Below are positions 1-6,480 of a stretch of DNA of 41,533 nt, piece after piece. The stretch covers positions 1-41,533 of the forward strand of contig JACPZW010000033.1 in assembly GCA_016195265.1 (NCBI GenBank). Reading direction: 5' to 3'. Each line of letters opens with the position of its first letter. The first letter of the stretch is position 1. A program made the position numbers and the translations under genes. The notes under the pieces were generated by a model. The model saw nothing but the letters and a program-made list of their open reading frames with translations, had not been told where the DNA came from and ran no database searches. The DNA is from Acidobacteriota bacterium. GTDB lineage: Bacteria > Acidobacteriota > Vicinamibacteria > Vicinamibacterales > CAVVIG01.

Positions 1-108
1 CGACGCCCGCGCACCTGTCCACGCGCGGTCCGGCAGCCCGTCACACGTTGGCCTCGACTCATGAAGCCGGAATCGATCGAACAGTCGTGGACTCTTCAAC
101 TGGTATGA
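1..108 (+). pseudogene. IS4-family transposase, C-terminal end (cut by window edge)
   Basis: Frame 1 is open from the first base to a TGA at 106-108 and encodes 35 residues. They contain RAVRQPVTRWPRL, which matches the C-terminal region of the complete transposase at 40092-41459 (also RAVRQPVTRWPRL), then diverge in the last 15 residues. The DNA also resembles the matching part of that element and is followed at 121-138 by the same terminal sequence. This is therefore the 3' end of a related but non-identical IS copy; whether the whole copy is intact cannot be seen because it runs off the window. Confidence 0.75.
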
Positions 109-120
109 CTCGTCGACTCG

Positions 121-138
121 GAATTTCCGAAAGGCATT
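121..138 (+). repeat. IS4-family terminal inverted repeat (left copy)
   Basis: GAATTTCCGAAAGGCATT is identical to 18 bases of the 20-bp terminal inverted repeat of the complete element at the other window end (40060-40079 and 41514-41533). It lies 12 bases after the transposase stop and marks the inner boundary of the left copy. Confidence 0.8.
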
Positions 139-174
139 GGGCCTAAGCCCTTATACGGCGGCCACTGATTAAGG

Positions 175-202
175 CTGGCGAGGCGGGGTTGCGCCTCGCC
201 AG
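175..202 (-). terminator. Hairpin downstream of clan-CD remnant
   Basis: An 11-bp perfect stem (CTGGCGAGGCG / CGCCTCGCCAG) with a 6-nt loop lies 17 bases beyond the stop of the minus-strand remnant. There is only a weak T-rich tail, so termination is plausible but not assured. Confidence 0.4.
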
Positions 203-218
203 ACTGGCCGTTTCCCTG

Positions 219-701
219 TCAGGCCACAGGTGCTGCAGCCACTGCTCCTACCGCCGCTTCCCGCGGAGATTGCGCGAGCTGCCGCAAGAGTTCCGCCTCG
301 ACATAATCCGTATAGACCCTCTTTGAATTGTCCGCAGTCTCCAGGGTCCAGCCGTCATCCCCGGAGGCGAGCTTCATCGCTGCGAGTGCCTCTACGAACT
401 TCCGCCCTTTCGCAATCAAATGGTAGAGAGTCGCGTAGGCCACGGCCGTGTCGGCCCACTCGGGCGACCCGCTGTTTGCAAAGAGCGCGAGATAAGGATG
501 CGGCTCGTCACCCTCGTACATTGTCATGCGGCATGCCGAATAGCCCTTGCAGGCTGACATACACAGCAGCAGGTTCCCGCTGAGCTTCTGATTGACCGGA
601 ACCAGCAACTTGCGGAGCTCGCTCCATGTGACGATTGTCGTATCAGACAAACCAATGCCGTCCGTGTTGCCGTGGGCGCTGATGTGTAGGATGCGATCAT
701 G
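219..701 (-). pseudogene. 5'-truncated clan-CD (caspase/CHAT-like) protein remnant
   Basis: The minus-strand frame is open from a stop at 702-704 down to a TGA at 219-221, about 160 codons. It contains LHISAHGNTDGIGLSD near its beginning and LLLCMSACKG about 35 residues later. This is the His-Gly ... (Ala)-Cys arrangement of caspase/CHAT-type clan-CD peptidases. There is no good start codon ahead of the His motif: ATG is absent and the only downstream candidate is a TTG at 648-650, inside the motif region. I therefore read it as a gene that has lost its N-terminus. The break lies next to the attC-like half-site at 702-736. Peptidase activity is not established; the family assignment rests on the two motifs and their spacing. 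Confidence 0.55.
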
Positions 702-736
702 TCACGGTGCCGCGCGCCTCAAGCCGCGCGTTAGCC
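702..736 (+). other. attC-like half-site (R' GTTAGCC)
   Basis: The sequence ending in GCGCGTTAGCC at 726-736 resembles the 3' arm of an integron attC site (GC-rich arm with CTCAAGC, then the core GTTAGCC). No matching 5' half with an AAC core was found upstream, where the truncated clan-CD gene breaks off, so this is a half-site at best. Confidence 0.4.
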
Positions 737-794
737 GGACGGAAGAAAACGCGCGGGAGTTGCTGAAGTCCGGAGCCAGGAGTAGGCTGTTGTC

Positions 795-995
795 ATGACG
801 ACGGCGGCAGAAATTTCAGGCGCAGTACGCCGCTTGCCCAAGCGCGAGTTAAGGAAGTTCCGCAAGTGGTTCGTCGCGTACGATGCGGCGGCGTGGGACC
901 GGCAGTTTGAGCAGGATGTCGCGGCGGGACGTCTCGATCGGCTTGCGCGGGAAGCGCTGCGAGATTTGCGCGCTGGTCGGTGCACCGACCTGTGA
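795..995 (+). CDS. RelB-like antitoxin of a type II toxin-antitoxin pair
   Basis: This 66-residue helical protein has the pattern LPKRELRKFRKWF...WDRQFEQDVAAGRLDRLAREALRDLRAG. That is typical of small antitoxins encoded just before RelE/ParE-fold toxins. It would neutralise the toxin at 992-1324 and probably repress the operon. Its TGA stop (993-995) overlaps a GTG start (992-994) of the toxin, the usual translational coupling. The pair sits between an attC-like half-site (702-736) and an attC-like site (1252-1340), consistent with a mobile integron cassette. The partner toxin supports the call more strongly than the antitoxin sequence alone. Confidence 0.75.
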   Translation: MTTAAEISGAVRRLPKRELRKFRKWFVAYDAAAWDRQFEQDVAAGRLDRLAREALRDLRAGRCTDL

Positions 996-1324
996 AGCAC
1001 CGGGCGAGCCCCCGGTTCTGGCGCTGCTACCGCGGGCTGCCCAAGGACGTCCAATCACTGGCCGACAAGAGCTACGCTCTCTTGAAGGCGAACCCCAGCC
1101 ATCCGTCACTCCATTTCAAGAAAGTGGGCCAATTCTGGTCCACGCGCGTTGGCCTGCACTACCGAGCGCTCGCGGTCGAGTCCGGTGAAGATCGCGCGTG
1201 GTTCTGGATCGGATCGCACGCGGAGTACGACACGCTCTTGGGCCAGAAGCCGGCTAACCGGCGCATGCGGCCGACGCGCGTTCAACGGCGGGAGAAGAAG
1301 TCCAAAGGTCGTGCGCGCGGCTGA
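992..1324 (+). CDS. RelE/ParE-family toxin
   Basis: The core reads KHRASPRFWRCYRGLPKDVQ...FKKVGQFWSTRVGLHYRALAV...WFWIGSHAEYDTLL, the compact RelE/ParE fold with its C-terminal 'W-IG-H-EYD' signature. These toxins usually cleave mRNA on the ribosome or inhibit gyrase; the target is not decidable here. I chose the GTG at 992 because it overlaps the antitoxin stop; an in-frame GTG at 980 is the alternative. The last about 25 residues (after GQ) are not part of the family core: they are translated from the attC-like sequence that begins at 1252 (PANRRMRPTR), so the natural C-terminus has been extended by the recombination site. Confidence 0.75.
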   Translation: MKHRASPRFWRCYRGLPKDVQSLADKSYALLKANPSHPSLHFKKVGQFWSTRVGLHYRALAVESGEDRAWFWIGSHAEYDTLLGQKPANRRMRPTRVQRREKKSKGRARG

Positions 1325-1340
1325 TGCGCGATCGTTGACA
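1252..1340 (+). other. attC-like integron recombination site
   Basis: Outer cores are GGCTAAC at 1252-1258 and GTTGACA at 1334-1340, 89 bp overall, within the usual attC size range. The arms are imperfectly complementary: GCGCATGCGGCCGACGCGCG on the left against CGCGCGGCTGATGCGC on the right, with unpaired bases on the left arm as expected for attC. The right core departs from the ideal complement GTTAGCC. No integrase gene is present in the window. Confidence 0.55.
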
Positions 1341-1459
1341 GCTACGTGCAGCTCATCGTCCAGCGCCATCGAGGTGATCGCGGTCGCGCCGCTGAAGAAC
1401 CCCAGATCTCGCTGGCGACGCTCAAGCGCAAGCTGATCGAGCGCCGCGGCTCAGTGTGA
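1331..1459 (+). pseudogene. Stranded Fis-type helix-turn-helix fragment
   Basis: After the attC-like site the frame reads VDSYVQLIVQRHRGDRGRAAEE followed by PQISLATLKRKLIERRG and a TGA at 1457-1459. The G(D/N)R-RAAE---IS--TL-RKL pattern is the Fis-family helix-turn-helix found at the C-terminus of NtrC-type regulators. No receiver or ATPase domain precedes it, so it is probably the 3' remnant of a regulator gene, although a 37-residue GTG-initiated peptide (1346) cannot be excluded. Confidence 0.45.
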
Positions 1460-1487
1460 GGCGTCCTGCTTCCGGGTCAGCGCCGCG

Positions 1488-1522
1488 TATCCATACAGAT
1501 GTATGCTAATGTTTATACAGAC
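1488..1522 (+). promoter_or_regulatory. Promoter/operator of vapBC-1
   Basis: An AT-rich block in a GC-rich neighbourhood contains the inverted repeat CATAC-AGAT-GTATG (1492-1505) plus further GTAT/ATAC half-sites up to TTTATAC. It lies just upstream of the antitoxin start, where VapB proteins typically autorepress. Confidence 0.5.
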
Positions 1523-1531
1523 GGAGAGTAC

Positions 1532-1801
1532 ATGGGTAAAGCAGCTATCGCCAAACGTTCCGTAGCAAAAACGCGCGGGCGCGCTTCGAGCCGACGGGCA
1601 GGGTGGGTCCGCAAGAATATGGTGATGGACCAGCGAAAGCTCGACTCCGCTCGCCGGGCGTTGGGCGTCGACACCGAGACCGAGGCGATCGACCAGGCGC
1701 TCGACTTCGTCGCGTTCCGGGAAGAACTCGCGAGCGGGTTCGCGGCTGTACGTCGAAGCGGCGGCGTTGACGATAGGTTCGAGCGTCGGCAGAAGGCGTG
1801 A
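1532..1801 (+). CDS. VapB-like antitoxin
   Basis: This is an 89-residue protein with a basic N-terminal tail, then MVMDQRKLDSARRALGVDTETEAIDQALDFV, resembling the VapB antitoxin core (short strand, two helices binding DNA as a dimer). An acidic C-terminal tail would wrap the toxin. The ATG at 1532 is chosen because GGAGAG lies a few bases upstream; an in-frame ATG at 1499 falls inside the operator. The stop TGA (1799-1801) overlaps the toxin GTG at 1798. The exact antitoxin family is inferred from the PIN toxin partner. Confidence 0.75.
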   Translation: MGKAAIAKRSVAKTRGRASSRRAGWVRKNMVMDQRKLDSARRALGVDTETEAIDQALDFVAFREELASGFAAVRRSGGVDDRFERRQKA

Positions 1802-2253
1802 AATACGCTCTCGACACGAACATCTTCATCGACGGTTTCCGAAACGAGGAAGCGCAGGCCAAGGTTTTCGCATTCTTCAACAGAGCGCTTCCGTTCACGT
1901 ACTTGAGCGCCGTCGTGATGCAGGAGCTCGCCGCAGGGGCCCGGTCGACTCAGACGGCGCGTGACGTGCAGCAGGGAGTGTTCGAACCATTTGAGCGGCG
2001 TCGACGTGTGTTTGCGCCGTCCAACGCGGCTTTCGCCGAGAGCGGCCGTGTGATCGCTTCCCTCGCCGCACGTGAAGGCTGGCAGCTGCTTGACGAGAAG
2101 CCCTCCCTCCTCAACGATGCGCTCATTGCAGTTTCCTGCCGTGAACAGGGCATTACCCTGATTACAAAGGATGGCGACTTCAAGCGCCTGTCGTCGTTCG
2201 TCAGAGGTTTTCACTACGCAGCGCCTTGGCCTGCACTGCCGGGCCCCGCGTAG
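1798..2253 (+). CDS. vapC: VapC-like PIN-domain toxin ribonuclease
   Basis: This 151-residue PIN domain has the expected acidic metal ligands: D6 in LDTNIFID, E43 in VMQELAAG, D107 in LNDALIAVSCR and D125/D127 in TKDGDF. VapC toxins are Mg-dependent endoribonucleases, often acting on tRNA or rRNA, and are held inactive by the preceding antitoxin. The GTG start overlaps the antitoxin stop by 4 bases (GTGA). The catalytic residues look intact, so the toxin is probably functional. The C-terminal PALPGPA tail is beyond the domain. Confidence 0.85.
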   Translation: MKYALDTNIFIDGFRNEEAQAKVFAFFNRALPFTYLSAVVMQELAAGARSTQTARDVQQGVFEPFERRRRVFAPSNAAFAESGRVIASLAAREGWQLLDEKPSLLNDALIAVSCREQGITLITKDGDFKRLSSFVRGFHYAAPWPALPGPA

Positions 2254-2317
2254 AGTCCCCTTCGAGTTCACAGTCGCTGGCCCGCCAGATGTGACTGCAT
2301 TGTGTCTGATGCGTCGA

Positions 2318-2334
2318 GCTCACTTCGTGTGAGC
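2318..2334 (+). other. Small hairpin in the 2254-2488 spacer
   Basis: GCTCAC-TTCGT-GTGAGC forms a 6-bp stem downstream of vapC. No T-run follows, so a terminator role is doubtful. I see nothing else in this 235-base spacer except the GGAGAG ribosome-binding site just before 2489. Confidence 0.3.
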
Positions 2335-2488
2335 CCGAGGCTCATTTCTGATCGGTCCAGCGGGCGTTTCGTGCGACATTCCGGCCATTTCCCTCCGCCC
2401 CAACGTTCGCACGGGCGCCCCGATTCTTGCTGAGTGACACACCGGTCGCCCTCATTCACGAGGCGCACCACTCAAAGGAGAGACCGGT

Positions 2489-3235
2489 ATGAATCTCACG
2501 GCTACCCGAAGGTACGAAATGCTCGTCCGCGTGCGCGACTTCGGCGCCGAACATGCGGACCTCTTCCCGGCCGGCTCGCTCGGCAGGAAGATGTTTGCCG
2601 CGACGGCCACCGCGGTTGCGGCGCTGGGCCAGCACGCGGCGACGCAGGTGTCGGGTCGCGGCGCGGCCCGGGAGGCATCGAGATCGAAGGCGGCGGCGCG
2701 AGCGGCGCTGCGCGAAGCGCTCGGCGCCATCAGCCGCACGGCGCGCGCCCTCGCGCTCGACACGCCGGGCCTGGACAATAAGTTTCGGCTGCCGTTCACG
2801 TATGGCGGGCAGGCGTTGCTCAACGCCAGCCGTGCGTTCGTGCAGGACGCGCGACCGTTGTCGGCCGAATTCGTGGCGCACGGCCTGCCGCCGGCGTTCC
2901 TCAAGGACCTCGACACCGCCATTCAGCGCTTCGAAGCCGCGATCCGGGAACATGCGGCCGGGATCGGCGCCCGGATCGCCGCCCGTACGGCGATTGACGC
3001 CGCGATCGCAGCAGGTTTGACGGCGATCCAGCGTCTCGACGCCATCGTTGTGAACCGGTTGCGCGACGATCCGGCGACGTTTGCCGCCTGGGAGCGCGCG
3101 CGGCGCGTCGATCAGCCGCCGCACGCGAGAAACGGCGCGCCACCGTCCGTACCGCCGGGGCCCGTCGTGCCGCCCGCACCGGCCGCGTCCGCACCGCCCG
3201 CACCGCCACTCGCGGGCGCGCCCGCGACGACGTAA
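2489..3235 (+). CDS. Helical protein of unknown function with Pro/Ala-rich tail
   Basis: This 248-residue protein opens with MNLTATRRYEMLVRVRDFGAEHADLFPAGS. About 180 residues of predicted helices rich in Ala, Arg and Leu follow, then a low-complexity C-terminus of Pro/Ala/Gly (from about residue 210). The ATG is preceded by AAAGGAGAG at good spacing. There is no signal peptide, membrane segment or recognisable catalytic motif. I recall similar proteins of unknown function in acidobacterial genomes, but cannot assign a role. It stands alone between the accessory end and the glyoxalase gene. Confidence 0.6.
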   Translation: MNLTATRRYEMLVRVRDFGAEHADLFPAGSLGRKMFAATATAVAALGQHAATQVSGRGAAREASRSKAAARAALREALGAISRTARALALDTPGLDNKFRLPFTYGGQALLNASRAFVQDARPLSAEFVAHGLPPAFLKDLDTAIQRFEAAIREHAAGIGARIAARTAIDAAIAAGLTAIQRLDAIVVNRLRDDPATFAAWERARRVDQPPHARNGAPPSVPPGPVVPPAPAASAPPAPPLAGAPATT

Positions 3236-3292
3236 GGCGTCGCCGGTGCGGTGGGTACAGTAGGATTTGCCAATGCCGGACGGTAGTACGAA

Positions 3293-4222
3293 TTGATTGA
3301 TCCGGGCGCATCGATCGGCGCGGTCCACCTGACGATCGCGGACCTCGACCGATCGGTGCGCTTCTACCAGTCCCACCTCGGCTTCATCCAGCATCATCGC
3401 GACGATCGCACCGCGCGACTGGGCGCCGGCGGCGCGGGCGCTGGCGACCTCCTCGTCCTCACGCGATCAGAAACCGCGCGACGCGTGCACGGCACGACCG
3501 GGCTCTACCACTTCGCGATTCTCGTTCCGACGCGCGCGGATCTCGCTCGAGCCCTCCAGCAACTCATCGACACGCGCACCGTGATGCAGGGCGTCGCCGA
3601 TCACGGCGTCAGCGAGGCGCTGTACCTCGCGGATCCCGACGGCAACGGGATCGAGATCTATCGCGATCGTCCGCGTGATGCATGGCCGTTCGTCGCCGGA
3701 CGATTGCATATGACGACGGACCCGCTCGACATTGACGATCTGCTCGCGGAGGCAGGAGGGGCGGGAAGGGCGGGAAGGGTGGATGGAGATGCCGGGGTGG
3801 GTGGAAATGGCGGAGTGAGTCTTCCGCGCGGGACGATCATCGGGCACGTGCACCTGCACGTCGCGCATCTCGACGAGGCCGAGCGGTTCTACGGCGACGT
3901 GCTCGGCTTTCAGGTGATGCAGCGCTATGGACCGAGCGCGCTGTTTGTGTCAGCAGGCGGGTATCACCATCACGTCGGGCTGAACACGTGGGCGGGCATC
4001 GGTGCGCCGCCGCCGCCGGATGGCTCCATCGGGTTGCGGTACTTCGAGGTCACACTGCCGGACGAATCCGAGCTCGCCGCGATGACCAACCGCGTGCGCG
4101 CGGCCGGAATTCACATTGAAGGCGGCGACGAAGGGCTGCTCGTTCGCGATCCGTCGAACAACGCCGTCATGCTCACGGCTGCTTCGACTTCTTGGCGGCG
4201 TCCTCGGTTTCTTTTTCCTTGA
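3293..4222 (+). CDS. Two-domain glyoxalase/extradiol-dioxygenase-fold protein (CatE-like)
   Basis: Two vicinal-oxygen-chelate modules are visible. Module 1 covers residues 8-130 (VHLTIADLDRSVRFYQSHLGF ... ALYLADPDGNGIEIY). Module 2 starts at about 184 (VHLHVAHLDEAERFYGDVLGF ... GLLVRDPSNNAVML). This layout matches catechol-2,3-dioxygenase/CatE-like proteins; the substrate is unknown. The start is TTG at 3293, because upstream ATGs are out of frame; TAGGAT at 3260-3265 may be the -10 box. The linker at about residues 156-182 is a Gly-rich run encoded by a repetitive G-tract. The 3' end reads through into the convergent gene: the last about 13 residues overlap its C-terminal codons for 50 bases, so the natural stop seems to have been lost. 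Confidence 0.8.
   Translation: MIDPGASIGAVHLTIADLDRSVRFYQSHLGFIQHHRDDRTARLGAGGAGAGDLLVLTRSETARRVHGTTGLYHFAILVPTRADLARALQQLIDTRTVMQGVADHGVSEALYLADPDGNGIEIYRDRPRDAWPFVAGRLHMTTDPLDIDDLLAEAGGAGRAGRVDGDAGVGGNGGVSLPRGTIIGHVHLHVAHLDEAERFYGDVLGFQVMQRYGPSALFVSAGGYHHHVGLNTWAGIGAPPPPDGSIGLRYFEVTLPDESELAAMTNRVRAAGIHIEGGDEGLLVRDPSNNAVMLTAASTSWRRPRFLFP
3758..3779 (+). repeat. G-tract (putative G-quadruplex) inside the glyoxalase linker
   Basis: Five runs of three or four G (3758-3761, 3763-3765, 3768-3770, 3772-3774, 3777-3779) are separated by one or two bases on the coding strand. The 14-mer at 3771-3784 recurs exactly at 22287-22300 in an intergenic G-rich tract. Confidence 0.6.
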
Positions 4223-5285
4223 GGCGGGCGCCGCGAAGAATGTCGCCTATCGCGTAATTGCCCTCGTGGCACGCGTATTCGTAGATCTGGTCGTTCGTCG
4301 CCGGCCACGCGTACTCCGCCGTCCACGGCCCCGTCCACGTCGCCGGATCCTCGACCGTGAACTGGTAGCGCAGCGTCTTCGCGTCCGTGCGCGTGAAGCG
4401 CTCGACGACGTGCAGGTTCATGCTCGACCCACGGAAGCGCGTCTTGTCGCTGAAGTTCGTCGTGTCCACGACGAGCGTGTCGCCGTCCCAGCGGCCGACC
4501 GAATCGCCCAGCCACTTGCGGATGGTCGACGGCAGGTGCTGCGCGTTCATGCGGACGATGCGCGCGTCGTGCACCATTTCCGTCAGGATCATCACGTGGT
4601 CGGGCGTCTGCACGATCTGATGGAGGTTGTTGTAGAAGTAGGTCGGCAGGATCGGCGGACCCGACGTCGAGCTGAAGCCGAGGAGGCAGCGCTCGGCGAG
4701 CGGGCGGATTTCCGGATCGTCGTACGCGTTCGGCCCTTCGAATCCCGGATCGTCCTCGCGCGCGGCGGCGTCCGACGTCGGTCGCGCGTTGTAATCGGCG
4801 CTGCTCCGGCGCTGCCGCGCCGCGTCGGTCAGCGGCGGGACGCGGCCGTCGGGCGGATCGATGAGGAGCGACGCGCGCTTCTGTCCATCGATCGTCGTGT
4901 AGGTCGAACCCGGATCCAGCCAGAAATTGTTGTAACCGCCGACGTTGCCGTACGGGCCGGGTGAGCCGTCGCCGCCCTTGGGCGGCGCGGCGCGATTGGC
5001 GTCCACGGGCGCGGCGCCAGCGTCGGTCCGCTTGGCCACGGCCGTCTCGAGGTGCTTCGCGCGCTCCGGCGTCAGGACGAGCGGCGTCTCCGCCTGGCGC
5101 TCGAGCGGCGTCAGCGTGCCGAGGTCGTACATGCCTTGCAGGTCGGGATGACCGTCTGGCGTGCGAGGCATGCCGCCCGCGAGCGCGGTTTGGGCCGCCT
5201 GGCCCTGCAAGTCGGCTCCGGCGGTGGACAGCAGGCCGACCGTGGCGGTGGCCATGACGACAAGCGTTGGAACCCGTGCACGCAT
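4173..5285 (-). CDS. Secreted protein of unknown function, paralogue 1
   Basis: This 370-residue protein has a signal peptide (MRARVPTLVVMATATVGLLS...). Its mature part has the marks shared by four proteins in this window: RTPDGHPDLQGMYD near the N-terminus, TPLERQ, SLLIDPPDGRVPPL, an ERCLLG Cys motif, QIVQTPDHVMILTEMVHDARI, GRWDGDTLVVDTTNF, LHVVERFTR and YEYACHEGNYAIGDIL near the end. These look like a conserved beta-rich fold with two invariant Cys, but the function is unknown to me. ATG 5285 is chosen because GAGG lies upstream and the signal peptide starts there; a longer reading to 5339 has no signal at its front. It is divergent from paralogue 2 across 73 bases and overlaps the convergent glyoxalase. 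Confidence 0.8.
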   Translation of the reverse strand: MRARVPTLVVMATATVGLLSTAGADLQGQAAQTALAGGMPRTPDGHPDLQGMYDLGTLTPLERQAETPLVLTPERAKHLETAVAKRTDAGAAPVDANRAAPPKGGDGSPGPYGNVGGYNNFWLDPGSTYTTIDGQKRASLLIDPPDGRVPPLTDAARQRRSSADYNARPTSDAAAREDDPGFEGPNAYDDPEIRPLAERCLLGFSSTSGPPILPTYFYNNLHQIVQTPDHVMILTEMVHDARIVRMNAQHLPSTIRKWLGDSVGRWDGDTLVVDTTNFSDKTRFRGSSMNLHVVERFTRTDAKTLRYQFTVEDPATWTGPWTAEYAWPATNDQIYEYACHEGNYAIGDILRGARLKEKETEDAAKKSKQP

Positions 5286-5308
5286 CTGGATAACCTCGTT
5301 GAGGACGG

Positions 5309-5333
5309 ATTCTACGCCTTTCCATCGTAGAAT
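5309..5333. promoter_or_regulatory. Mirror-image divergent promoter (two TAGAAT boxes)
   Basis: The inverted repeat ATTCTACG (5309-5316) / CGTAGAAT (5326-5333) has a 9-nt centre. Each arm contains TAGAAT reading outward, one toward paralogue 1 (minus) and one toward paralogue 2 (plus). Both are well placed as -10 hexamers, 24-26 bases from the start codons. The arrangement would make the two promoters share and compete for the same DNA, or serve as a common operator. Confidence 0.5.
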
Positions 5334-5358
5334 GGGCAAAGGACGGAGACGTTACGCC

Positions 5359-6480
5359 ATGCGCGATAGATTGCTTGCCCTCGCCGGGTCTCTCACCATT
5401 GCCACGGCGGCTGTCGCGCTCACGCCGCCATCACTGGCCGCGCAGGCCGCGAAGCCCGCTGCGGCGAAGTCGGCGCCGCCGCGCACAGCGGACGGTCATC
5501 CGGATTTCACCGGCTCTTACGACGTCGCGACCATGACGCCGGTCGAGCGGCCGAACGGCGCGCCGCTGGTGCTCAGCGACAAGGAAGCGGCCGCGATGGA
5601 GGCGTACGAACTTGCACGCCAGGTGAAGAACGACGCGCCGATCGCGGGCGATCGGTCGGCGCCGCCCGTCGGCGGCGAACAGACGCAGCCCAAGTCGTAC
5701 CTCGAGTTCCTCGAGCGTGCGGGCGGCGGCGTGGTCGGCGGCTACAACAACTTCTGGCTCGCCGGCGGCATGAACATGATCGTGGTCGATGGCCAGAAGC
5801 GGAGTTCACTCATCATCGATCCGCCCGACGGCAAGGTACCGCCGATGAAGGCCGAGGCGCGGGAGCGCAACGCCAGGTTCCTCGCCGGCGCCGTCAGTCC
5901 GGACGCGAGCGAAAGCGCCGCGGCGGGCCCGCCGGGAGCGTTCGACGGACCCGAGCTGCGTCCGCTGTCCGAGCGGTGCCTCCTCGGGTTCGGCAACACA
6001 TCCGGACCGCCGACGCTGCCGAACTACTTCTACAACAACATGAAGCAGATCGTGCAGACGAAGGGCACCATCATGATCCTCAACGAGATGGTGCACGATG
6101 CGCGCATCATCCGGATGAACGCCGAACATCTGCCGCAGAACATCCGCCGGTGGATGGGCGATTCCGTCGGTCATTGGGACGGCGACACGCTCGTCGTCGA
6201 CACGACGAACTTCACCACCAAGACGCAGTTCCGCGGCTCGAGCGAGAACCTGCACGTCGTCGAGCGCTTCTCGTGGATGGACGGCAACCTGCGATATCGC
6301 TTCACGGTCGACGATCCGTCGACCTGGGATAAGTCATGGACGGGCGAGTATCCGTGGGTCGCGAGCACGGAGGGCCTGTACGAATACGCGTGCCATGAGG
6401 GCAACTACTCGCTGGGCGACATGCTGCGCGGCGCGCGCGCCAAGGAAAAAGAGGCGGAGGGCGCGGCCAAGAAGCAGTGA
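5359..6480 (+). CDS. Secreted protein of unknown function, paralogue 2
   Basis: This 373-residue protein has a signal peptide (MRDRLLALAGSLTIATAAVAL...SLAAQ). It shares the whole motif series with paralogue 1: RTADGHPDFTGSYD, TPVERP, SLIIDPPDGKVPPM, SERCLLGFGNTSGPPTLPNYFY, HWDGDTLVVDTTNF, NLHVVERF and YEYACHEGNYSLGDML. The two are close paralogues that probably arose by inverted duplication. A Lys/Glu/Ala-rich C-terminal tail follows the Cys motif. ATG 5359 follows GGACGGAGAC. The stop TGA overlaps the GTG start of the acyltransferase gene (GTGA), so the two are translationally coupled; that is the only functional hint. Confidence 0.8.
   Translation: MRDRLLALAGSLTIATAAVALTPPSLAAQAAKPAAAKSAPPRTADGHPDFTGSYDVATMTPVERPNGAPLVLSDKEAAAMEAYELARQVKNDAPIAGDRSAPPVGGEQTQPKSYLEFLERAGGGVVGGYNNFWLAGGMNMIVVDGQKRSSLIIDPPDGKVPPMKAEARERNARFLAGAVSPDASESAAAGPPGAFDGPELRPLSERCLLGFGNTSGPPTLPNYFYNNMKQIVQTKGTIMILNEMVHDARIIRMNAEHLPQNIRRWMGDSVGHWDGDTLVVDTTNFTTKTQFRGSSENLHVVERFSWMDGNLRYRFTVDDPSTWDKSWTGEYPWVASTEGLYEYACHEGNYSLGDMLRGARAKEKEAEGAAKKQ

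Noticed and set aside
2318..2334. Third attC-like site downstream of vapBC-1
   Set aside because: The hairpin lacks AAC/GTT cores and the arm pattern; it cannot be tied to the integron-like sequences upstream.
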